Source: Halichondria panicea
Taxonomy: Eukaryota > Porifera > Demospongiae > Suberitida > Halichondriidae
Direction: 5' to 3'
Length of the DNA stretch: 64,000 nucleotides
Assembly (NCBI RefSeq): GCF_963675165.1
Contig: NC_087389.1
Coordinates: forward strand, 26,001 to 90,000
Each line of letters opens with the position of its first letter. Position 1 is the stretch's first letter. Shown here in pieces: positions 43,401-53,823 of the stretch. The notes beneath the pieces were generated by a model. It saw only the letters and a list, made by a program, of their open reading frames with translations, had not been told where the DNA came from and ran no database searches. Position numbers and translations under genes: made by a program.

Positions 43401-45898
43401 ACACTGCAGAGAATGGCTAGCGTACATATACAAATACATAGCTCTGAAATGAAACCACGTACGGTACATACGATGATCATTCACAACAAGTAGGGGTACG
43501 GCAGTTGAATACATAGACAGCTACAGCTACTGCATAAGATAGCTAGCTGTACTGATGCTGACACTGGTACCTGGAGATCAGCTATGATGGTGTGAGGAAC
43601 ATCTTCCTTTTGCTCCTGGAGGAAGTGGTAGCTGACAGAGTTGAGAGTGTAGGATCGCAGCTTTGTGTCCCGCATGAGAATCTGTGTGTATGTGTGTGCT
43701 CGTTACTATGACGCTAACTTTACATAAAGAGCTATTCTGCAACCTTGCATCTAAGCACACCATTGGAAAGGTCATCCTGAGAGCTACAAATACATCAATT
43801 CGTTTTGAAATTGGACAATCTGAACACAAGTTACACATAGCTACCAAATCAGCTGAATTTCTGAAAAAAGCGCAAGGCTATTGACCTAGCGCTAGCATCT
43901 TTGAATGGACATAACTTTAGTTCCAGGAATACGCTCAGATGGTGTATTGAACTGACCTGCAGCATATCGAACTGTATCCGTCCTTCTATGGCAATGACCT
44001 TATTGACCCTCTTCCCGTAAGCCTTGGATTCAAATGTGGAGTCCTTCATCGTAGTTACACTGTTCCATACTCGCCCAAGGTAGGGGAACAATGAAACCTG
44101 TGTGTGTGGGGGGGTACACTGGCGGGGGGGCTATGAGTGTGTGGGGTACACTGGCGGGGGGCTATGTGTGTGGGGGGTACACTGGCAGGGGGCTATGTGT
44201 GTGGGGGGTACACTGGCGGGGGGGCTATGAGTGTGTGGGGGGTACACTGGCGGGGGGGCTATGTGTGGGGAGGCTAACTTACTTTAAGAGCCTTGGCTCT
44301 GTTGAGAAGGTAGGGGAGGTCAAAATTCACAATATTGTAGCCAGTGATTACATCAGGATCCACTTCCTGTACAAAGTTACTCCACTCCTGTGTGTGTGGG
44401 CGTGTGTGTGTGTGGGCGTGTGTGTGGGCAATAAGATAGTGTGCAGCACACATACCTTGAGCATCCTTCCTTCGTGCTTTTTGTCAAAGGATATGACATC
44501 ACTACCCACGATGGAGGCACAGCTATCCAGAGTGAACACATTCCTGATGAAGGGGTCTTTCTCCCCCTGACTGACCACCATGTTGGCTATCTGGATCACA
44601 GGATCTCTCTCTGCCTCAGGAAATATCCCCTTCCGTCCCTGGCACTCAATATCAAAGCTCAGAATGCGCAGAGGAGCTATTTTCTGCCAGTCCCCCTCAG
44701 CAGGATGGCTGGTGAAGGCCTCCCATGAAATATCTAGTTCAATCTGCGCCTTGGTGGCTGGTAGTGGGTGGGTGGAGCCTGTCGCTGTGAAGCCAGTGTT
44801 GGGGCACACAGAGGTGGTATCACTGGAGAGGGGGGAGGGACTCCGCAGCTTGTACTCACCTGAGAGATATGGAGGGATAACATTTGTAATGTAAAGATGT
44901 GCTTAGTGGTACCACATAATGTAAAGATGTGCTTAGTGGTACCACATAATCAATTTAACACACTTGCAGTCGCTAAGTTTCGTTTAATGATAGTAGTCTC
45001 AGAACATACACTCATCATGGGGGGGGGGCACACACACTCACCATGCAGGGGGGCACACACACTCACCAGGGGGGCACTCTATCCAGTTGCATCCCACCAC
45101 ACTCGTGTCTACCATAAACCGTACCTCAAACTCGACATTGCTCTCATATGACTGACCCTCCAGAGACCCATAGGGAGGGACCAGCCTCGTACTCAACACA
45201 CGACGTGTAGCAGCGACCAATCGAGGGAGAGCTACCGTTATCTTGAGGAACGGGAATTTTTTGTTGAAGTAAAATCCATACATTGAGCACTTGTTGTTAC
45301 ATATCTCCACCGCTAGAACAGCTTGCTGCACTCCCTCCTTGTTGGAACGCATGTCGTCTAGCACGGCTCTATTCAGGTTGGCTCTAAATGCTGAACAATG
45401 TTCCTCAAGGAAACCATTCTCCCCCACTGGCACTGGCACGTAGAAGTATGGATGAAAGCCGTGAATGTGTGCGCACACACTATTACCCTCCATAGTCACA
45501 CCGAACATCCTGAGCACTGGTACAGGTCCGGACATGGCTCCGGGCATACCCGCCATGGCACTGCCAACATAGTGGTCTATATCAATCTGCTGGAAGATGA
45601 GAGGATGGGTGGAGGGGTCGATGGTTGGAGGGGGTGGTCTGGCCCACTTGTCCCTCTGCTGTGTGCCCCCCTGGAGGCTGCTTGAGGGGGCAGCAGGGGG
45701 GTGGCTGTCCACTGGTACATGTACTGGTGCAGGTGGGGGGTCCATGGACTCCAGCAAGGCTAGCTCCTCCTCAAAGGTCGAGGGAGGGAAAGAGAAGTCT
45801 TCATTCTTGGATTTCTTTGAAGAAGGACCTTGACTGCTGTCAGGATTGCTGCGTTTAGGCTTTGACATAGTTAGCTTTTCTACAGAGCTAGAGGCCAT
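39648..45898 (-). CDS. POLD1: DNA polymerase delta catalytic subunit
   Basis: B-family replicative polymerase with proofreading exonuclease; makes the lagging strand with PCNA. About 20 exons, over 1000 aa. N-terminal domain: [31 protein letters not shown] and [10 protein letters not shown]. Exonuclease motifs: [18 protein letters not shown] (Exo I), [20 protein letters not shown] (Exo II), [18 protein letters not shown] (Exo III). Polymerase motifs: [20 protein letters not shown] (A), [16 protein letters not shown] (B), [14 protein letters not shown] (C). C-terminal metal-binding CysA (CLGCRAVL...CPNC) and CysB (CQRCQGSL...CTSRDCPIF), the latter an iron-sulfur site in this family. Stop follows RFGTSDW. 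Start could be ATG 45898 ([10 protein letters not shown]) or 45868 (MSKPKRS, with a nuclear-signal-like KPKR). Several introns are minisatellites, two of which copy the splice donor. Confidence 0.97.
40862..41150 (-). repeat. 37-bp tandem repeat at a POLD1 exon-intron junction, copying the splice donor
   Basis: On the coding strand the exon ends GTGGAACTAGCACAGAG and the intron begins gtgggtcagtccatcat. About eight units of about 37 bases follow, each ending GTGGAGCTAGCACAGAG before another gtgggtcag. Every unit therefore repeats the last 17 exon bases and the donor with at most one change. The conserved reading (ELAQR then MRKRDPG) needs the first donor. Confidence 0.88.
41475..41590. mobile_element. 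Short MITE-like inverted repeat in a POLD1 intron
   Basis: Ends taccgtataattttgtgagg with caaaaattcg on the left and cgaattttaccccatgaaaa with ttaccagctata on the right are imperfect reverse complements over about 28 bases, enclosing about 50 bases. It shares the taccgtata start with the element at 42560. No coding content. Confidence 0.55.
42560..42762. mobile_element. MITE-like element, about 200 bp, in a POLD1 intron
   Basis: Left end accgtatagcgggtatattt with cgaggataaa and right end ttttataccctcgaaatacc with catgcactat form an imperfect terminal inverted repeat around GGGTAT.TTCGAGG. The inner part is AT-rich with several cg-containing words (attcgcggttttcgc, ttcgcaaaaacgg). No open frame. 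A target-site duplication is not certain. Confidence 0.6.
42922..43095 (-). repeat. 50-bp tandem repeat copying a POLD1 exon tail and donor
   Basis: Coding strand: the exon ends TACACTGGGGCCACTGTCAT plus AGAGCCTGAGAAGGG and is followed by gtgagctatatag. Then the same 35-base exon tail and donor are repeated twice more, and a third time without its donor, before the acceptor (tgttcctccag). The copies differ from the real exon mainly at GTC to CGTC. Using the second donor would put an in-frame TGA right after GAGAAGGGG. Confidence 0.9.
43720..43930. repeat. Repeat family C copy in a POLD1 intron
   Basis: Homologous to 36130-36270 over taagcacaccattggaaagg, gttttgaaattggacaatct and acatagctaccaaatcagct. 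Ends near tggacataactttagttcca. Confidence 0.65.
44098..44275. repeat. GC-rich minisatellite in a POLD1 intron
   Basis: Five units of about 33 bases built of gtgtggggggtacactggcg and gggggctatgt. Purine- and G-rich on the plus strand, with G-runs that could form quadruplexes. It is intronic and not coding. Similar gtgtgtgggggcggggataa units occupy 40005-40165. Confidence 0.85.
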
Positions 45899-46078
45899 GT
45901 GGTCAGCTCCTCCCACTTCTTATCAATCCGGTATATTAGAGAAAAATCGTCATAATTGTTTATTTATAGATTCATACTACCACCCACAAGTTAACACAAT
46001 CAATAATTACATTGTCTACATGTATTTTGCACACAAATTTAACGGAGTACAGCTAAAGTACAGCTAAAGTATTAACAT

Positions 46079-47530
46079 TCAATGCAAAACAATTTTACCA
46101 ATACCAATACGTAGACAATTGTCTTTCAAAAACTTTGAATAAAGTTCACTGTGAGCGATGAACTTTCCCTTACCCCAAGGCCTTCCTTGTCGTCCCTCCT
46201 CTAGTATCCGTCCAGCTGTTACCTCGGGAGTGCTGTCATGATACTTGATCATCTCCTCATAATGGCTCTCCTCATCATCTTGGTTCTCTAGTCGAATCGT
46301 TATGGAGGCTCTGAAAGGCCACTTGAGGTGTTCATCAAACTCCCCCTTGAGCAGACTGAGGAAGACAGACATGTGGGTACCTTTGCCAGTACCATTGCCA
46401 TACACATCAACACACAGGAGCATCTTGTAGCCTTGAGGATGCGTGAAGAAGGCAGCTGGATTCCAACCCATGTCCTTACGTTTGAGGCGTCCTTCGAAAT
46501 CATCCAGAGTGAAGATGATCGGTGCTATGGCAGAGTGTTCTTGGAGGGCCTGGATAGCTCTCTTGTTTCGGTCTTGCTTGTTCCTGAAGCGGCTCAAATC
46601 ATGTTGAAGCGTCTCAATCGTTCTTGACTGTTTTTCCACAATTTCCTTCAATTCTTGATTTTCCTCCTTCAATGTGGTCATGTCAGTTGAGAATTCATCG
46701 AGTGTCTTCTGTTGGTGGATAGCCACACTCTTGGCATGTTGAGGGAAGTCATCTCTTAAGTGATTATCAATGTCAGCAGAAGTCAATTCTACTTCGCAAC
46801 CAGCATAGGCAAATGGACATTTCAATATAGCATTCGGACACTCATTCTCCAGATGCTGCTGTAGATCACGATTCTCTGGGTAAACCCCACACTTATTAGG
46901 ACAGGGATTTGGTCGTCGTGGACATACTTTCCAGTGGTTAACAGACACATCATGACAGGTGGACTGGTAGGAGCTGCAGTACTCACACATGTATGGACGA
47001 AAGAGACACTTTGTTTCGTGGTTGGTGATGTCTTTCCTGATGAAGAACTCCTCGCAGTGAGCACACTTGACCTCTTGGAATTCACAGCCATTTTGTCGAA
47101 TATCGAGGGTTGGATTCTCATTGAGATGCTTCTCTATACCACCTAGTTCACCAATCCAGGGGCAACCTTTAGCTTGATGCTTGCACTTCACTTTGTAGCT
47201 GATTAACGATCGTTTTAGCCTCTTGTCAGGAAATATGTTGAAATCGGCCTCCTTGCATAATGGACAGGGCACTCCATTATTCTTCACCCTCGAGATGCAG
47301 CTCTTACAGAAGTTAGATCCACAGCAAGTAGCTTGATGAGGCTCACACAGTACTTGTAGGCATATAGGGCATTGATACTGTAGCTCAGTGGGCGGATTAA
47401 CAATCTCTACTTCAAAGCCACCCTCAAGAGGTACTCTTGGCGGAGCAGATTCTAATGGATCTTCTTCGAGCACCTTTTCTTTTTGCTTGGCAGAGCTAGA
47501 GGGCTTGATGTCTTCAGTACACTGCGCCAT
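46079..47530 (-). CDS. TRAF-family RING / zinc-finger / MATH adaptor, single exon
   Basis: Predicted TNF-receptor-associated-factor-like ubiquitin ligase adaptor, 483 aa, without introns, unlike its neighbours. RING finger at about 53-92 (CPICLQVLCEPHQATCCGSN, FCKSCI, CPLC), then TRAF-type zinc fingers (CKHQAKGCPWIGELGGIEKH; CEFQEVKCAHCEEFFIRKDI; CPRRPNPCPNKCGVYPENRD; CPNAILKCPFAYAGCEVEL), a coiled coil at about 280-335 (TLKEENQELKEIVEKQSRTI), and a C-terminal MATH domain (WNPAAFFTHPQGYKMLLCVD, GTHMSVFLSLLKGEFDEHLK, WPFRASITIRLENQ). The domain order is that of TRAF proteins. Orthology to a given TRAF is not clear, and such genes are often expanded in sponges and cnidarians. The lack of introns may reflect retroposition. 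Divergent from the pannexin-like gene. Confidence 0.93.
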   Translation of the reverse strand: MAQCTEDIKPSSSAKQKEKVLEEDPLESAPPRVPLEGGFEVEIVNPPTELQYQCPICLQVLCEPHQATCCGSNFCKSCISRVKNNGVPCPLCKEADFNIFPDKRLKRSLISYKVKCKHQAKGCPWIGELGGIEKHLNENPTLDIRQNGCEFQEVKCAHCEEFFIRKDITNHETKCLFRPYMCEYCSSYQSTCHDVSVNHWKVCPRRPNPCPNKCGVYPENRDLQQHLENECPNAILKCPFAYAGCEVELTSADIDNHLRDDFPQHAKSVAIHQQKTLDEFSTDMTTLKEENQELKEIVEKQSRTIETLQHDLSRFRNKQDRNKRAIQALQEHSAIAPIIFTLDDFEGRLKRKDMGWNPAAFFTHPQGYKMLLCVDVYGNGTGKGTHMSVFLSLLKGEFDEHLKWPFRASITIRLENQDDEESHYEEMIKYHDSTPEVTAGRILEEGRQGRPWGKGKFIAHSELYSKFLKDNCLRIGIGKIVLH

Positions 47531-47662
47531 CTTGTTAGGTAAGGGTCGATGAACAACATTCAGGCTTTGCCCTCATTTGGTGCGCATGCGCACAAAACTT
47601 GATTATTCTTTATGGCAGTGTGATTTTCCTGCAGCAGTAATTGTTGTCTCTGTATCTTGAAT
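47531..47662. promoter_or_regulatory. Shared promoter region between the TRAF gene and the pannexin/LRRC8-like gene
   Basis: The divergent ATG codons are 132 bases apart. The segment includes tgcgcatgcgcac, an NRF1-like palindromic GC-rich motif often found in bidirectional promoters of animals. Confidence 0.55.
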
Positions 47663-50398
47663 ATGTCTGGTGTTCTTGGTGGAGATGGTGGTACTGATCC
47701 TCAGAAGCTGGAGGGCAGGAAAGATGAAGAATCTAAGCCAAGAGAGTTCTTCTGGGACAGTGTTTCTCTATATGTTGTCGGAGTGATAGTTGCTATTGCT
47801 GCAATCGATGTTGTCACTGAGTTTATTCGTGGGAGTGCTGTGTCTTGCTTTTCTCCACCAAGCCAGACAGTAACTGAAGCACAGGAGAGCTATATTAACA
47901 ATTTTTGCTCTGCTAGTTTGCCGTTGACCGAGTATTTTCCAGTGTTCATAGTAGTTCACGCTATTCTTATTGCAATACCTCATTACCTGTGGTTGAATCA
48001 CTATGGCGGAAACTTTGAGTTCTTCTTTGTTCAAGTCAAGGAAATGGATCGCACTAGAGATGAGAAGACGGGTGACTACTCAGACAAGAATCGAATCATT
48101 ATACAGCAGCTCACTCAAGCTTTCACTACATACCAGCAGAACTGGATGTTTGTGGTCTACGTACTCAAGCTTATACTACAGCTCCTTTTAACTGTTGCCG
48201 GATTTTTGGCTGCAATAATTGCTTTTACAGACTTCAACGAAACATTCATGTGTCCGAGAAATGCAAACAGCACAGCTGATCCCTTCTGGCCATTTGAGAC
48301 TCAGGTGGTCTGTGTGTTCACTTCATTGCGACTATTCTCAGCTATTCGTCTAGCTGATTTGATCCTCTTAGCAATTCTCATCATGTCGTTTATCTGGTCT
48401 CTCATCTGGTGTGCTAGTACTCATCCCACAGAGCTCTCCTCTGATGAAGCTGCACTCTTCTGTTTTCATTCCTCAATGGCTCCAGAACATTACGTACCCA
48501 AGTTCCCAATAAAAGGATGCTTGTATCCTGTCAAAAGATGCATGCAAAGTATCTTCTCCTCGGCTTCAATGATCGGCCGTGGTCCAATGATTAAGACCAA
48601 CCTTGATTTCTTGGTGTTAAAATTATTTAGGACTGATAGTGGATTGGGATTTGTGTTTAGGGAGATGCAAATTCTGGAGAAGATACGTCACCATAACGAG
48701 GATGATCAGCGAAGGACGAACCTCCACAAGAGACAACAACAAGCAAAGACACTCGGAGATGGAGGTATACAGCATTTGTGTGGGTGGCTGAGCCATTTAA
48801 TATGGTACTGCATGTACACAGAGATTATCTGGTTCTGGCATAGCAAAATGCTTTCTTGCCAACAATGTCATACATCTCTCACTTTTGCTCATTACTACTC
48901 ATTTGTATGTGCCTACTCAGATTTGATCCGCCCAACCGAAGTGAAAGGATTCAAAGAGGACCTAAAATGGAGATTCACAAAAGTTGCAGGAGAAAAAGGA
49001 ATGTTTGACAAGAATTTTGACCGCCTACTCTCATCAGAAACACTGGTAATATTGTAACTGTACATGTTACAATGTCATGTTTCTAAAATTGTCATTTTCA
49101 GGTCCTTCCTGACTCTCTAAGAGGATGCATTGTTGGCCTGTCAGCTCTGGCCCCAAATCATGACCTAGCTCTGCTGATCAACTTTGGCTCTGTCTCTCTG
49201 GGTATACCAAGTGCGTTGTCACGGATCTTCAATAAGGTGTGCATGTGCATTGATGCACTACAAAGGCAGCATTGTGCCAGTACAGCATAGTGATGGTAAT
49301 GTTAGACAGTTGACTGTTATTACAATCGTGTGAACAAGACAGTGGGAGTTCTACATTCTCTACGTTTGGCACACCTTGTATTGCCAATTTGATACGTCAA
49401 GTCAATGCATTATTCCATTGCTACTTGGTTACCATTGTAGCACTGTACATGCACGTAGGTGGGGGTGGTGAACTTTAACCCATACTTCAAGCAGCCAGAG
49501 TTGACTGGCCCACCATTTGAGAGCAAGGCGTATGCTTCTGACATTGTGGAGGTCAAATATCCCGAGAATGTGCTGTCTTCAGAGATTGAAAAATCCAGCG
49601 ATGTAAGATTTGACTAGATTTTTTGCACAGTAGCTAAGTTGTTTATTAACGACTACATATTTTTTGCATGCATACAGTTTCCAAAAGGTCTTGAGGGTAT
49701 CTGGGGCATTAGTAACGACACAGCTGACCTCATTATAGTGGCTCCAGTGGACAACGAGTTACACATCTCTACAAGTTAGTGCAATTATCTGTATGAAGAT
49801 GAAACGATTGTACTAGCGTAATTCTTTTACCAAAACAGTTTCATTGTTTCTGGCCAAGATAGCCAAGATCCCCCAGCCCCCACGATCAAGGTTTAGTCAG
49901 GGATGCTTACTGGTTACAATCCATCCGAGGGAAGTGGCAGCCATGCAGACTGGAAGACAATTCCACACCTACACACCACCAAGGAAATAGTAAGCCCTAA
50001 CCCAGCATGCACAATTGATTTTTGTGATTGCAATGTTAAATATTTTCCACTTATATAGTTTTGAGCCATATCCTCAGAAGGTCCACCTGGATGAAATGGC
50101 TGGAAACCTTGAGTGGCCGCCTCGAGCCCCGCCCACTGAACCTGAGGAGACCACTACATCCTCCATGCTTGATCTCAGAGTACTCTGTGGAGACTCTCAC
50201 AGCACGTTCACCTTTAGCCTGTATCGCTACCCCCCAGGCTATGCCCCCCAGACATCATCCCCTCAGGGGAGCAGAGGAGCGTACACCGCTGTCAGTTTCC
50301 ATAGCGACAGAGAGGTGGGCATGAGCTCATCTGGACAGGGACCACAAGATCGCACTAAGGTCAACTACACAGAAATCAATGTGCCTCAAAATGTGTAG
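47663..50398 (+). CDS. Four-TM pannexin/LRRC8-type membrane protein with non-LRR C terminus
   Basis: Likely large-pore channel subunit. About seven exons (exon 1 47663-48764, next from 48921). Four hydrophobic spans: LYVVGVIVAIAAIDVVTEFI, YFPVFIVVHAILIAIPHYLW, WMFVVYVLKLILQLLLTVAG and LADLILLAILIMSFIWSLIW. Extracellular loop 1 holds Cys in AVSCFSP and NNFCSAS; loop 2 holds Cys in ETFMCPRN and QVVCVF, with N-glycosylation sequons NET and NST. This two-plus-two Cys, four-TM plan is that of pannexins and the LRRC8 N terminus. After TM4 comes a helical cytosolic part (EMQILEKIRHHNEDDQRRTN) and then about 330 residues with no leucine-rich repeats (GLSALAPNHDLALLINFGSV; VNFNPYFKQPELTGPPFESK; GIWGISNDTADLIIVAPVDN). 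Intron 48765-48920 is 156 bases and stays open, so retention would add 52 residues. Family assignment is from topology and motifs only. Confidence 0.65.
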
Positions 50399-50564
50399 TG
50401 AAACTTTATATATAGTAAGTCAACTTTATATTATAGTAACAATTATTGAACATCAATTGTTCTTGTACAAATTAAAATTATATTCACAGTAGCATGTATA
50501 TTTGATTCAATTGTAATTGTTCAGTTATTATTATCAAGTCCGGACACGTTCTAGTTGAATAATG

Positions 50565-51395
50565 TCAAGTCCAGACAGGTTCTAGTGGAATAGTGTCAGC
50601 CTTGCTCTTGGGCCATGGGTTCATACTGTGAATGGGGCATTGTACTGGGTCCTCATCCTCATCATAGCCTGTAGCACAGGATTCACAGAATCCAGCATGC
50701 TCCTTGATCTTCTCTTCAATGTGACATCTGTAGCGATTGCCGTGCCAAATCTCAACATTTTCTTTTCCACAACACATACAAGTCTGCAGAGCAAACAAAA
50801 CACATCATTTACACGGTTGCAATTGACATTTCCTTACCCCTGTTTTCTGTGTTCTGCCCCCAGTCTTATTCTTGGATGCTGTAGGGTTGTCTGCCTGAGG
50901 CCCCCCTCCAGTCTCTAGCCTGTTGTGAGTGAAGCCATCCCAGTGGAATATCTCTTTGTTCTCAAATGGTGAACCAACAGAGCTACAAGCATCCTGTCAG
51001 TAAATACAAGTACACACTGGCTCCAATAATAATCAAAGTAAATATTGTGTGTGTACTATTAGCTATTGGTTTCCAGTGCTGAACCTGTTTCCCCGATATT
51101 GAACGCCTAATCAGAATGTGATTTTCCCACTATTCGTACGAAGTATTCACCTTAAAATTGTTCAGTTCTTGCTCACTGTCATCGCTATGGAGGTTCACAT
51201 CTGGGTCGTACGTCTGGGTAGTGGGTATGTGGTATGGTCATGTATGTACGTGCGTGTAGTGGGTATGTGGTATGGTCATGTACGTACGTGTGTATAGTTG
51301 CGTGAGGCCTATAAATTGTCTGGATAGCGACAAGAAAATGCTTAATTTATACCAGTACATGCAGTAACAGGAATTACCTCATCCTTACACTCCAT
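50565..51395 (-). CDS. Small cysteine-rich, probably zinc-binding protein of unknown function
   Basis: I do not recognise it. Four exons: MECKDE, then TYDPDVNLHSDDSEQELNNF plus K, then DACSSVGSPFENKEIFHWDG with FTHNRLETGGGPQ and a basic linker KNKTGGRTQKTG, then the Cys-rich exon. That exon has CMCCGKENVEIWHGNRYRCH, HAGFCESCATGYDEDEDPV and QCPIH, eight Cys/His residues spaced like two zinc sites. About 155 aa; no signal peptide or membrane span; probably intracellular. The stop region is a 31-base direct duplication (50536-50566 and 50567-50597) containing tcaagtccrgacasgttcta, so the last codons were copied downstream. Splice sites are good, so it looks like a real gene. Confidence 0.6.
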
Positions 51396-51664
51396 AGCTC
51401 CAGCTTGCTTTGAAGGAGGAGTAGCTTGCAATAATATAGTGTGGAACAGTCGAGGGCGGCGACACATACTAGCCACACACCTTTACAATGACTTTGTTGA
51501 CCTCTATTACACACCGAGGTGTTTACTAAGCGGCCAACAATGTGGTAAAGAGCATAATAAAATTGTTTATTAAAGGCATACACATCACACAAAAAATACT
51601 CATTCTGCATACACACTATGCACTGGATTTAACTGGATAAAACATGAGTCATCATCAAGGACTG

Positions 51665-53727
<2,063 letters not shown>

Positions 53728-53823
53728 CTTGCAGAGGTATATTACAGGGTGGGAGTGTCTTGTTTGTGGGCGTGTCTAACGATCATTACCAGAAACAATG
53801 CATAAAAAATTTTTCACACTGTA

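Noticed and set aside
44091-44570. 159-codon Gly-rich forward ORF
   Set aside because: Antisense to POLD1 and driven by the G-rich minisatellite at 44.1-44.3 kb.
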